Source: UBA5704 sp036264355 (lineage in GTDB: Bacteria > Acidobacteriota > Thermoanaerobaculia > Multivoradales > UBA5704). From it: DNA of 64,000 nucleotides. Positions 7,816 to 16,447 of this stretch are shown in pieces (positions within the stretch are counted from its first letter, which is position 1; every line of letters begins with the position of its first letter). The notes below the pieces were generated by a model. It saw nothing but the letters and a program-made list of their open reading frames with translations, ran no database searches and had not been told where the DNA came from. The position numbers and the translations under genes were made by a program. Where the stretch lies: contig DATARD010000080.1 in NCBI GenBank assembly GCA_036264355.1, forward strand, positions 1 to 64,000, written 5' to 3'.

Positions 7816-9836
7816 ACGCGGAACGCTTCGATCTGGCGCAGAAAGTCGCCGACGCGGTGCTCTACGAGGGCTATGTGCTCTATCCCTACCGCGCCTCGGC
7901 GGCGAAAAACCGGGTGCGCTGGCAGTTCGGCGTCGTGGCGCCGCGCGCCTACAGCGAGAGCGGAGCGAGCGAGCCGTGGGCACAGCAGACCGAGGTGCTC
8001 GTCGAGCCCGCGGGCGCAGCGGAGAACGTGGAGATCGATCTCCGGCTGTGCTGTCTCCAGGTGCAGGCCCGCCTCATCGAAAAGGCGATCGATGGAGGTT
8101 TCGAGCCGGTCGAGACTCTCGACGTCGGCGATCGGACGCTGGTGACCTGGGAGGAAGGGATCGAGCGCCGCCTCGACGCGGCGGCGATCCGGCTGGCCGA
8201 TCTCCTCGCCGGCGAGCAGCGGATCCCTTTCGACGTGCCGGGTGGAGAAGAGATCGAGCCGGTGCAGGACGTGGGCCGTATCGTGCGCCGTCGCTGGCCG
8301 CTCTCCGCGGCCCTCCTCTGCTCGGCCGAGTGGGTGGGCGATCGACTGATCAGAGTCCGAGTCAGGACGGAAAATCTTGCCGGGGACGGCGGCATCGACC
8401 GCGACAAAGCGCTCCGCCGTTCTCTCGTGGGAGCCCATACGCTGCTCGCGGTGCGCGGCGGCGCCTTCGTCTCGCTGCTCGATCCGCCCCCGGAAGCGGC
8501 GGCCGCCGCGGCGATGTGCTCCAACCAGCACACCTGGCCGGTCCTGATCGGCGAAGCGCCCGTCCGCGATGTCATTCTGTCCTCACCGATCATCCTCTAC
8601 GACTATCCGGCGGTGGCGCCGGAGAGCGCCGGGGACTTCTGCGACGCGACCGAGATTGACGAGATCCTGACCTTGCGCGTGATGACGCTGACCGAGGACG
8701 AGAAACGCGAGGCGCGGGGCACCGACGAGCGTGCCCGGCAGATCATCGAGCGCTCCGACACCATTCCGGACGAGCTGTTCGAACGGCTGCACGGCGCGAT
8801 GCGTTCGCTGCGGCCCGTTCCGGCCCCACCGGAAAAACCGGATCTGGAGAAGGAGCTCGCCGACTGGGAATCGTTCCTCAATCCGGCCGGCATGGTGCAG
8901 CCCGAAGCGGCTTCGCTGGAGGTCGGAGGCGTCCGCGTCGCGCTGGGCTCGCGGGTCGTCCTGCGGCCGAGCCGGCGAGCCGATTCGATGGATTTCTTCC
9001 TCGCCGGCCGGGCAGCCCGCGTGCAAGGGATCTACCGCGACGTCGACGAGGCCACCTATGTGGCGGTGAGCCTGGAAGACGATCCGGCGAGCGACATGCA
9101 GACCTGGCATGGACGTTTCTTGTATTTCTACCCGGACGAGATCGAGCCGTTGGTCTCCTGGGACATCGAAGGGAGCGCATATGAAAAAGATGGTGATGGT
9201 CGCATTGGCAGTGGCAGCAGCGGTGATTCTGGCGCTGGGGCTCCCGGACTTTCTCCGCTATCTGAAGATCAGCCGGATGTAGGTCCGCCGGACATCGCTG
9301 CGGACCGCCCACACACCCTGATCGCCGGTGTCGGCAATATCTTCCTCGGCGACGACGGCTTCGGTGTCGAGGTCGCGCAGCGGCTGGCCGGCCGTGCGCT
9401 GCCGGACGGCGTGCAGGTCGCCGACTTCGGCATCCGCGGCGTGCACCTCGCCTACGAGCTGGTGGACAAGGGGTACGAGTCGACGATCCTGGTCGACGCG
9501 ACACTCCGCGGCGGCGAGCCGGGGACGGTCTATCTGATCGAGCCCGATCTGGACGCGGACGAAAGCTCCGGGGGCGGAGCGGACATGGCCGACGCCCACG
9601 AAATGGACCCGCGTGCTGTCTTCGGCCTGGTGCGGACCCTCGGCGGGTCGCCAGGGCGTATTCTGGTGGTGGGATGCGAGCCGGCTTGCATCGAGGACGC
9701 GATGGGGTTGAGCGAGCCGGTCGCGGCAGCCGTCGAGGAGGCGATCACCCTGATCCTCGACCTCGTCGGCTCCGCGTCCAACCGAACTGAGACAAGCACA
9801 TGCAATGGTGGACCTGAGGGAGGGTTTGGGAAATGA
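7812..9836 (+). CDS. Hydrogenase cluster protein fused to the maturation protease
   Basis: One 674-residue frame holds two units. Residues 1 to about 455 are a cluster protein without a named domain. Residues about 498-674 are a HyaD/HupD/HybD-type endopeptidase that trims the large subunit C-terminus: TLIAGVGNIFLGDDGFGVEV is the family signature, followed by DFGIRGVHLAYEL, ILVDA and the conserved histidine in DAHEMDPRAVF. Between them lies a Gly/Ser/Asp-rich linker. Within it a separate 33-codon gene is encoded in another frame (9181-9282). There is no ATG, GTG or TTG in this frame between 9181 and the protease core, so the protease cannot start independently by normal rules. Either a true fusion or an artefact of a one-base error upstream of 9181. 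It ends in an ATGA overlap. Confidence 0.8.
   Translation: MNAERFDLAQKVADAVLYEGYVLYPYRASAAKNRVRWQFGVVAPRAYSESGASEPWAQQTEVLVEPAGAAENVEIDLRLCCLQVQARLIEKAIDGGFEPVETLDVGDRTLVTWEEGIERRLDAAAIRLADLLAGEQRIPFDVPGGEEIEPVQDVGRIVRRRWPLSAALLCSAEWVGDRLIRVRVRTENLAGDGGIDRDKALRRSLVGAHTLLAVRGGAFVSLLDPPPEAAAAAAMCSNQHTWPVLIGEAPVRDVILSSPIILYDYPAVAPESAGDFCDATEIDEILTLRVMTLTEDEKREARGTDERARQIIERSDTIPDELFERLHGAMRSLRPVPAPPEKPDLEKELADWESFLNPAGMVQPEAASLEVGGVRVALGSRVVLRPSRRADSMDFFLAGRAARVQGIYRDVDEATYVAVSLEDDPASDMQTWHGRFLYFYPDEIEPLVSWDIEGSAYEKDGDGRIGSGSSGDSGAGAPGLSPLSEDQPDVGPPDIAADRPHTLIAGVGNIFLGDDGFGVEVAQRLAGRALPDGVQVADFGIRGVHLAYELVDKGYESTILVDATLRGGEPGTVYLIEPDLDADESSGGGADMADAHEMDPRAVFGLVRTLGGSPGRILVVGCEPACIEDAMGLSEPVAAAVEEAITLILDLVGSASNRTETSTCNGGPEGGFGK
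9181..9282 (+). CDS. DUF6893-like 33-residue membrane peptide, nested out of frame
   Basis: A 33-codon gene, ATG 9181 to TAG 9280-9282, preceded by GAAGGGAG about six bases upstream. The peptide has a Lys start (MKKMVMV), a hydrophobic alanine/valine/leucine segment over residues 5-21, then PDFLRYLKISRM. This tail (P-D/E-x-x-R-Y-x-K-x-R-x-M) is what I remember of DUF6893 small proteins in actinobacterial group 1h hydrogenase clusters, at the same place before the protease. It lies wholly inside the fused frame 7812-9836 but in a different frame. I infer a single-pass membrane anchor or electron-transfer partner; this is unproven. Confidence 0.7.
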   Translation: MKKMVMVALAVAAAVILALGLPDFLRYLKISRM

Positions 9837-12097
9837 GCAAGCCATCGTTCGCCCGCGCCAAGCCATCGGGGGACTCCTCCTCCTCTCCACCCGTCCCGTC
9901 CCGCTGGCTGCTCCACCGGAAGACCCGGAGCCTGGAAGCTGGATCTCGAAACGATTCCGCTGTTCCGTCAATTGTCAACACGGTCTTGCAGTCGTCCGGC
10001 GAGCCTCTCGATGCCGGGACCCGCGCCTACATGGAGCCGCGGCTCGGACACGATTTCAGCCGGGTGCGGATCCATGACGACGCCCGCGCCGCCGAGTCCG
10101 CCCGAGCCGTGCAGGCGAGCGCCTGGACCGTGGGCAACGACATTGCCTTTGACAGGGGCCGTTTTTCTCCGTCTACGTCAGGAGGCCGGCGCCTCCTTGC
10201 CCATGAATTGACCCACGTGGTCCAAAGCACGGCGAACAATGCCCCTCGTCAATCCCCAGCCTCTGGCCTCGTGATGGCCTCCGCTCAGGCGGATACCGAA
10301 CGCGCAGCGAGTCGTGTTGAAGACGCCATCGACCGCGGGGACGATGGCGCTCCGGGCGGAGCAAGTCCCCCTCATGTCCTGCATCGCAAGCAGGAGCCAC
10401 CACCGGAGGAGGAATCAAAAAAGGCTGATCAAGACGCCGCCGGTGGCTCGGGCCCGCCCAAGGTCAATGAGGGTCAGTCAAAGGCCGCTTTCTATGCCAA
10501 GTACCACGAGTTGGCAGAGAAGAGCGAGAAGGAAACCGGTGTTCCGGCCCTCGTGACTCTCGGTCAGGCTGCGCTCGAGTCGGGCTGGGGCAAGAGCGCC
10601 CCCGGCAACATGTTCTTCGGCGTCAAAGCAAAGGCGTCCGATCCTCCGGAGTCCAGACAACTGCTGAAGACCCGTGAAGTTTTGAGCCGGCCGGATGTGA
10701 AGTTCCCCGAAGTCATTTCGGTTACCAAGCGCGCTGACGGGAAATACGACTACGTCGTAAGGGACTGGTTCCGGAAATATTCTTCCGCCGAGGGTTCTTT
10801 CACCGATCACGGAAAGTTTCTCAGGAATAATTCACGGTACAAGAAAGCCTTCGAGCACAGCGACGATCCCTACGCATTCGCCCAAGCCATCGCCGATGCG
10901 GGGTATGCAACTGCCACCGACTACGCCGGAACGCTCAAGAAGATGATGCGACTCTTTGAGGGTTTTGGCCATTCCGGTGCCGGCGGAGCTCGCCGGGACG
11001 GCGCGGTCGACGCCGGTACGCCGCAACCCGCATCGGACAAGAAGTCCAAGCCCGCCTATCCTTTCGTGCTCGGCGCACCCAGGGGACAGGGATCGGTCAC
11101 AGCTTCGTCGCTCAACGTGCGCAACGGTCCCGGGGCCAATTACGAGAAGACCGGTGCTCTTCCAAAAGGGGCCGCGGTGACGACGTACGGTAGTGTGGAC
11201 GGCTGGTATTGCATTGCCCCCGGGCAGTGGGTGTCAAGAGAGTTCGTTTCACTTGGCGGGCCCCAGGCTTCGGCTGTCACCCAGCGGCAACCAGGTCCAG
11301 ACATGAAATCCATCGCCCGAGATGTCTGGGATGCCATGTTTGGCGGGATAGGGTTAGGGACGGATGAAGACAAGGTCTATAGCAGCCTTGCCAAGCTCAA
11401 CCGGAACAATACGCTGATCCGCCGCTTCATGGACAGCTATCGAGCTTCCTATGGAACGGACGTCATCCAGGACATCGAATCAGAGTTTTCAGATAATTGG
11501 CTGGGGGCCGAGCTGGCCAAGGCATTGAGCTACCTCAACGTCAGCGCCAATCTTCATCCTGGCGCCAGGGTATCGCAGGATGACACGCGGAAACCGGCTC
11601 AGGGCAAGGCGGCCACGGCAGGGTCTATCAACAAAGTCGGTAAGAGCGCTGCGATCGAAGTGATCGAGAGGCTTCAGGAGCAAAAGAATTACCGCTATGC
11701 AGATTTCGTCTATAAAAAATACCCCAAGAAGGTGGAGGCCCGCCCTCAGTGGAAAGGGATCATCGAGGGGAATTGGGCCGGCTGGTGTGCCTCCGCCGTC
11801 AGCATGCTTTTCGCCAAGATAACCGGCCGCAGTGAAAGAGGAGACGGGAAGGACTGGGACAGCGTGATGAAAAAGCTGATCGCTCGGGGTGACGTCGCCT
11901 ATCGCGTAGAGACGAACCCTGTCTATGCCAGTCTTCCCACGGCGTCAGTCCTGGTGTGGGTTGGAGGTACCTTTGGCCACGTTTGTATTGTCGTCGACGG
12001 CCTTTGGTATTCTGACTTCTACAGTCAGCCGTTGCGCCAGATGAAGGGTGCAAAGCCGCCGGACGTCGTGTTTGTTCCTCGGAGCAGCGGGATGTAA
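9833..12097 (+). CDS. Multidomain DUF4157/glucosaminidase/SH3/annexin-like/CHAP-like protein
   Basis: 754-residue protein unrelated to hydrogenase, inserted between the maturation protease and hypC; ATG 9833 overlaps the protease stop. Domains in order: DUF4157/eCIS-core zincin-like (residues about 45-135, motif HELTHVVQ at 124-131); FlgJ-type glucosaminidase (about 215-376, QAALESGWGKS with the likely catalytic Glu 249); bacterial SH3 (about 418-472, SSLNVRNGPGANYEKTG); an annexin-like repeat (about 497-570, GLGTDEDKVYSSL and YGTDVIQDIESEF); and a C-terminal cysteine-peptidase-like domain (about 605-750, GNWAGWCASAV with Cys 652 and FGHVCIVVDG with His 716), resembling CHAP. DUF4157 proteins are often effectors or cores of contractile injection systems; none is in the window. 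Inferred secreted wall-active toxin or lytic effector. Confidence 0.8.
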   Translation: MSKPSFARAKPSGDSSSSPPVPSRWLLHRKTRSLEAGSRNDSAVPSIVNTVLQSSGEPLDAGTRAYMEPRLGHDFSRVRIHDDARAAESARAVQASAWTVGNDIAFDRGRFSPSTSGGRRLLAHELTHVVQSTANNAPRQSPASGLVMASAQADTERAASRVEDAIDRGDDGAPGGASPPHVLHRKQEPPPEEESKKADQDAAGGSGPPKVNEGQSKAAFYAKYHELAEKSEKETGVPALVTLGQAALESGWGKSAPGNMFFGVKAKASDPPESRQLLKTREVLSRPDVKFPEVISVTKRADGKYDYVVRDWFRKYSSAEGSFTDHGKFLRNNSRYKKAFEHSDDPYAFAQAIADAGYATATDYAGTLKKMMRLFEGFGHSGAGGARRDGAVDAGTPQPASDKKSKPAYPFVLGAPRGQGSVTASSLNVRNGPGANYEKTGALPKGAAVTTYGSVDGWYCIAPGQWVSREFVSLGGPQASAVTQRQPGPDMKSIARDVWDAMFGGIGLGTDEDKVYSSLAKLNRNNTLIRRFMDSYRASYGTDVIQDIESEFSDNWLGAELAKALSYLNVSANLHPGARVSQDDTRKPAQGKAATAGSINKVGKSAAIEVIERLQEQKNYRYADFVYKKYPKKVEARPQWKGIIEGNWAGWCASAVSMLFAKITGRSERGDGKDWDSVMKKLIARGDVAYRVETNPVYASLPTASVLVWVGGTFGHVCIVVDGLWYSDFYSQPLRQMKGAKPPDVVFVPRSSGM

Positions 12098-12128
12098 GAT
12101 GGAGTAGAAGCCAGCGAGGAGGTTTTCG

Positions 12129-12437
12129 ATGTGCCTTGCCATTCCAGGAAAAATCGTCGAGCTGCCGCCCGAGCGCCCGCAGTTCGCGGCGGTCGAGGTC
12201 GGCGGCGTGCGGCGCCAGGTCAACATCGACCTGCTGAGTGACGAGCCCCTGCAGAGCGGCGACTGGGTGCTCATCCACGTCGGTTTCGCGATGAGCAAGA
12301 TCAGCGAAGAAGGAGCGCAGGAGCAGATGCGCCTGCTCGCCATGCTTGGCGAGGACGAGCAGGCGATGGAGGAGATCGAAGGCTATGATCCTGATCTCGG
12401 TGGGCTGGGCTGGGACACGGAAGCGAAGGCGTCATGA
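12129..12437 (+). CDS. hypC: Hydrogenase maturation chaperone HypC
   Basis: HypC carries the Fe(CN)2CO unit with HypD and delivers it to the large subunit. 102 residues, starting MCLAIPGKIVEL with the essential Cys 2. The middle motif IHVGFAMSKI is the usual HypC HVGFA signature. The C-terminal tail is acidic. The Shine-Dalgarno GAGGAGG precedes ATG 12129. The gap of 31 bases after the inserted toxin-like gene suggests hypC followed the maturation protease before the insertion. It overlaps hypD by four bases (ATGA). Confidence 0.96.
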   Translation: MCLAIPGKIVELPPERPQFAAVEVGGVRRQVNIDLLSDEPLQSGDWVLIHVGFAMSKISEEGAQEQMRLLAMLGEDEQAMEEIEGYDPDLGGLGWDTEAKAS

Positions 12438-13555
12438 AGTACGTCGACGAATTCCGCGACCCGCACCTCATCCGCCAGGTGGCCGACGAGATCCGGCGCC
12501 TGGTCGATCCGAGCCGCCACTACCGCATCATGGAAGTCTGCGGCGGCCACACCCACGCCATCTACCGCTTCGGCCTCGCCGACGTCCTGCCGCCGAACGT
12601 CGAGCTGATCCACGGTCCCGGCTGTCCGGTCTGCGTGCTGCCGATGGGCCGCACCGACGACGGCCTGTCGCTCACCGGGCGCGGCGGCGTCATCTTCACT
12701 GCGTTCGGCGACGTCATGCGGGTGCCGGGCACCCACGGCAGTCCGCTGGAGCACAAGGCGCGTGGCGCCGAAATTCGTATGGTCTACTCGCCGCTCGACG
12801 CCTTGAAGCTCGCCCGTGCGCATCCAGAAAAGCACGTCATGCTCTTCGCCATCGGCTTCGAGACCACCGCGCCGTCGACCGCTCTGACCATCCTTCAGGC
12901 CAAGGCGCAAAAGATCACCAACTTCTCGGTGATGAGCAACCACGTCACCATCATCCCGGCGATCCGCGCCATCCTCGACTCGCCCGACATGCGGCTCGAC
13001 GGCTTCGTCGGCCCCGGCCACGTCTCGACCGTCATCGGCTGCCGGCCCTACGAGTTCATCGCCCGCGACTATGGCAAACCGGTGGTGGTCTCCGGCTTCG
13101 AGCCGCTCGACATCCTGCAATCCATCCTCATGATCCTGCGCCAGCTCGCCGCGGGTCGCGCCGAGGTGGAGAACCAGTACGCGCGGGTGGTGCCGTGGGA
13201 AGGCAACCTGGCGGCGCTCAAGGTGCTCGCCGAGGTCTTCGAGCTGCGCCCCTATTTCGAATGGCGCGGTCTCGGCTTCATCTCCCAGTCGGCGCTCAAG
13301 ATCCGCGACGCCTACGCGGAGTGGGACACCGAAAAGCGGTTCTCCCTGCCCGGCATCCGGGTCACCGATCCCAAGGCGGCGCAGTGCGGCGAAGTGCTCA
13401 AGGGCGTCCTGAAACCGCACCAGTGCAAGCTCTTCGGCAAGGAATGCACCCCCGAGCTGCCGGTGGGAGCGCTGATGGTCTCCTCGGAAGGCGCCTGCGC
13501 GGCCTACCACAACTACGTGCACCGCAAGACGGAAGCGGCGGCGGCTCTCGCCTGA
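12434..13555 (+). CDS. hypD: Hydrogenase maturation protein HypD
   Basis: Fe-S protein on which the Fe(CN)2CO ligand sphere is assembled. 373 residues. It has the expected signatures MEVCGGHTHAIYRFG, HGPGCPVCVLP and GFETTAPSTA. The C-terminal cysteine region (QCKLFGKECTPELPVGALMV, then GACAAYHNY) binds the [4Fe-4S] cluster. It starts within the hypC stop and ends on the hypE start (TGATG), so hypC, hypD and hypE are translationally coupled. Confidence 0.97.
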   Translation: MKYVDEFRDPHLIRQVADEIRRLVDPSRHYRIMEVCGGHTHAIYRFGLADVLPPNVELIHGPGCPVCVLPMGRTDDGLSLTGRGGVIFTAFGDVMRVPGTHGSPLEHKARGAEIRMVYSPLDALKLARAHPEKHVMLFAIGFETTAPSTALTILQAKAQKITNFSVMSNHVTIIPAIRAILDSPDMRLDGFVGPGHVSTVIGCRPYEFIARDYGKPVVVSGFEPLDILQSILMILRQLAAGRAEVENQYARVVPWEGNLAALKVLAEVFELRPYFEWRGLGFISQSALKIRDAYAEWDTEKRFSLPGIRVTDPKAAQCGEVLKGVLKPHQCKLFGKECTPELPVGALMVSSEGACAAYHNYVHRKTEAAAALA

Positions 13556-14586
13556 TGGCCACAGCGGTCCGGTTCCGCGACCCGCAGATCGAGATGGCCC
13601 ACGGCGCCGGCGGCAAAGCGAGCCGCCGGCTCGTCGAGGGCCTGCTGGCGCCGCTCTTCGCCGGCCCGCTGCTCGGCCCGCTGGGCGACGCCGCCACTCT
13701 CGACGTCGACGGCACCCGCCTCGCCTTCACCACCGACAGCTTCGTGGTGAGCCCGCTCCGCTTCCCCGGCGGCTCGATCGGCGATCTGGCGGTCAACGGC
13801 ACGGTGAACGACCTCGCGGTCTCCGGCGCCAGGCCGCTCGCCCTCGTGGTCAGCTTCATCCTCGAAGCCGGCATCCCTTCGAGCGTGCTCGAAGCCGAGG
13901 TGCGAGCCCTCGCCGACGCCGCGCAGCGAGCCGGCGTCCAGGTGGTCGGCGGCGACACCAAAGTCGTCGAGCACGGCAAGGCGGATGGGCTCTACATCAC
14001 GACCGCCGGCATCGGACGGATTGATCCGCGGGTGCTCTGCGACCCGCGCTCGGTGCGTCCCGGAGACAAAGTGATCCTCTCCGGGCCGATCGGCGATCAC
14101 GGCATCACCATCCTCCTCGCCCGCGGCGAAATCGACCTCGAAGCCGAGATCCGTTCCGACACCCGCTCCGTCCTGCCGTTCGTCGAAAGCGTCCTCGCCG
14201 CCGCGGCCCCCGGCCTGCGCTGGATGCGCGATCCCACCCGAGGAGGCGTCGCGACCTCGCTCAACGAGCTGGCCCGCGACTGTGGCCTCGGCATCATTCT
14301 CTGGGAAGAGAACGTGCCCACCCGCGAAACCGTGCGAGGCGCCTGCGAGTTGCTCGGCCTCGATCCGCTGCACATCGCGAATGAAGGGCAATTCCTCGCC
14401 GTCGTCGCGCCCGAGCTGGCCGGCGCGGCCCTGGCGGCGCTGCACGCCGTGCCGGGAGGCGAAGAGGCGGTGCTCATCGGCGAAGTCCGCGAAGAGCCGG
14501 CGAGAACCGTCCTCGGCGTCGCCTCCTACGGTGGCACGCGGGTGGTGGACATGTTGGTGGGGGATCCGCTGCCGCGGATCTGTTAA
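13555..14586 (+). CDS. hypE: Hydrogenase maturation protein HypE
   Basis: HypE dehydrates the thiocarboxamide on its C-terminal cysteine to the thiocyanate that supplies the CN ligands. 343 residues, with EMAHGAGGKASRRL at the start, the nucleotide-binding NGTVNDLAVSGARPLAL and MRDPTRGGVATSLNELA. The essential C-terminal Pro-Arg-Ile-Cys is intact. ATG 13555 overlaps the hypD stop. The last 163 bases, to the stop codon, recur with 14 differences at 16448-16610 on the far side of an unrelated gene, so a foreign segment appears to have entered at the hypE 3' end. Confidence 0.96.
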   Translation: MATAVRFRDPQIEMAHGAGGKASRRLVEGLLAPLFAGPLLGPLGDAATLDVDGTRLAFTTDSFVVSPLRFPGGSIGDLAVNGTVNDLAVSGARPLALVVSFILEAGIPSSVLEAEVRALADAAQRAGVQVVGGDTKVVEHGKADGLYITTAGIGRIDPRVLCDPRSVRPGDKVILSGPIGDHGITILLARGEIDLEAEIRSDTRSVLPFVESVLAAAAPGLRWMRDPTRGGVATSLNELARDCGLGIILWEENVPTRETVRGACELLGLDPLHIANEGQFLAVVAPELAGAALAALHAVPGGEEAVLIGEVREEPARTVLGVASYGGTRVVDMLVGDPLPRIC

Positions 14587-14647
14587 AACCGCGTCGAATC
14601 CTGTGGCCCGAACAGCTTGAGGTCCTGCATTGCTTAGGGCAAGCTCC

Positions 14648-16360
14648 CTAATCTCTATTCCGTGACCAAGGAGCAAAACTACCAGCGAATGTCTCGGATT
14701 CTGGAATGTGGCGCCCATCGAATGAATCGGCGCCGGAGTTGTAGTACTCACGGCGAAGGCTTCGCTCCCAGTGTGTCTGAAGCAGCGAGGGTAGTGGCTC
14801 ATTCGTTCTGTTTGCAATCTCAACGCCTCGCTCGAACACATCGAGGGCAATTACGCAGTAGGGGAAGGGGTAATTGTAGAGAGGATCGCCAGGATTGGTG
14901 CCCATTTCCCTCGCCAATTCACCCATTGAGTATACACCCTCACTGAGGATGGTTACAAAGATAGGGGGCGAGCCACGGGTGGAATCGATTGCCTCCTGGT
15001 AGGCTCGGTACTCGGGCAGCCCTGCGTAGAGATCGGCAAGCTTTCGAGGCAGCTTTCGAAGTGCTTCGTGGGAGTCGGCAAGATTCTCGCGAAGGCCCTC
15101 CTCTGTCATATTGAGGCGAGTAGTTAGAAGAATTCTCCTGCCCTTCACCTCAATCAAAACTATACGTCCTAGCTCTCGGTCTATAAGCGTAAGATCCGGT
15201 CCACGCCGCTCTTCTTTGTTATAAGTAGTCTCCGGGATCACAATAAGGCGCGGCAGGCGATCCTCTACGAGGCAACGGACATAAAGTTCTAGCAGAGCGC
15301 CGCGCAACTGACTATAAGGGCTGCCGAACTCGGTCAGCAAAGCATAGTCAATCGCTGCCGAGAAAGACTTCAAGAAATGGGCGACATTCGGCACTATGAA
15401 TTCGTGTGCTCCGTCCTCTTTGCTCAACCGAACTATAGGATGTCGTTCTAGGGGGCTAAGCCGATTGCTTATCCAGCCGAGTCGGAACTCAGGACGCTCA
15501 GAGGTGTTCTGTCGAAGCTCTGTCGTAGTGGCAGAGAAGAGTCCAAGAAATATCCGAAACTGCTGGTCAAACCCTTGCCAGGATGGCTGCTTTATTAGGG
15601 TACGTGTCAGCCTCTCCGGCGTGAATGCAAGGGATGGCCCGAGCAAATGATCGTTTTGAAAAAGTGCGTTCATGATTTTCAGTTTATGATCCTGGGGATC
15701 ACCGAACGCGAGCCGACTGCCGACGCACGACCTAAGCGCATTAGCCGAATGGATGTAAGCGAGAGACTGCCAGTTCATTACGGCAAAAAAGCACAATGAT
15801 AGCTGAGTGATGGACGTACCTAAAAATAATTCAATCTTGGACAAGACGCGCGCGTGCTCTCCGGACAACTTATTGGAGTGTTGATGCGGGAGCGTTTCGA
15901 GGAGGGCCACTAAGCGCCCCGCCTTGTCCTTTGGTCGCGGATCTTGTCCCGGAAACTGTGTATTCGCGGTCATTGAGAGGAAAAGCTGCAACGCGAGATG
16001 GGCGCCTTCGGTTTCATTAGAGCGCATCATGCGCTTGACTGCCTGGGGATTGTCTATCATGTCCTTGCAGTCGTTAATGATACATCTCAGTATTTCCGGT
16101 GAAGGTATCGGTTCGTATTTTGGGGCAGCGTTGCTGGCAAGAATGACTTGTCCGAGGTGGCGAATGTCTTCGGGGCTGAGAAGCGGAAGAAGGAAGAGAG
16201 GATCTTCGGCCGGGGTGTACATGTCGTGAAGCGATAGACGTGCGCTGAGCTTCCAAAGAAAGTGGAGATTCGTCCGGTTCACAAGACTGCTCGCATGAGC
16301 CAGCGCAGATTCAGGAGTATGGGATCGGCGTGAACGAGTTTTGGTCCGAGGACGCGACAT
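14648..16360 (-). CDS. PD-(D/E)xK nuclease-like protein, unrecognised family
   Basis: 570-residue protein, leftward, of unknown family. The only clear signature is a PD-(D/E)xK nuclease core near the C-terminus: Pro 388-Asp 389 in RRGPDLTLID, Glu 404 and Lys 406 in IVLIEVKGRR, with an acidic helix before it (LLELYVRCL, Glu 358). The N-terminal 350 residues are helical and have no motif I know. No signal peptide and no good Shine-Dalgarno. Its DNA is visibly more AT-rich than the hyp genes, and it is flanked by two copies of the hypE 3' end, so it was acquired. I infer a defence or DNA-repair type nuclease carried by a mobile unit. Confidence 0.65.
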   Translation of the reverse strand: MSRPRTKTRSRRSHTPESALAHASSLVNRTNLHFLWKLSARLSLHDMYTPAEDPLFLLPLLSPEDIRHLGQVILASNAAPKYEPIPSPEILRCIINDCKDMIDNPQAVKRMMRSNETEGAHLALQLFLSMTANTQFPGQDPRPKDKAGRLVALLETLPHQHSNKLSGEHARVLSKIELFLGTSITQLSLCFFAVMNWQSLAYIHSANALRSCVGSRLAFGDPQDHKLKIMNALFQNDHLLGPSLAFTPERLTRTLIKQPSWQGFDQQFRIFLGLFSATTTELRQNTSERPEFRLGWISNRLSPLERHPIVRLSKEDGAHEFIVPNVAHFLKSFSAAIDYALLTEFGSPYSQLRGALLELYVRCLVEDRLPRLIVIPETTYNKEERRGPDLTLIDRELGRIVLIEVKGRRILLTTRLNMTEEGLRENLADSHEALRKLPRKLADLYAGLPEYRAYQEAIDSTRGSPPIFVTILSEGVYSMGELAREMGTNPGDPLYNYPFPYCVIALDVFERGVEIANRTNEPLPSLLQTHWERSLRREYYNSGADSFDGRHIPESETFAGSFAPWSRNRD

Positions 16361-16447
16361 GTCGCTATTCTAAGGCGGGCGGCTGGGATCCTGCGACTTG
16401 ATGCAACCTGGAGACTCCGCCCGCGGCGGGCGCCCGACCTGGCCGAC

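Noticed and set aside
14662..14946. Plus-strand frame inside the nuclease-like gene
   Set aside because: Antisense shadow; no ribosome binding site, no domain, and the minus-strand gene carries a recognisable catalytic core.
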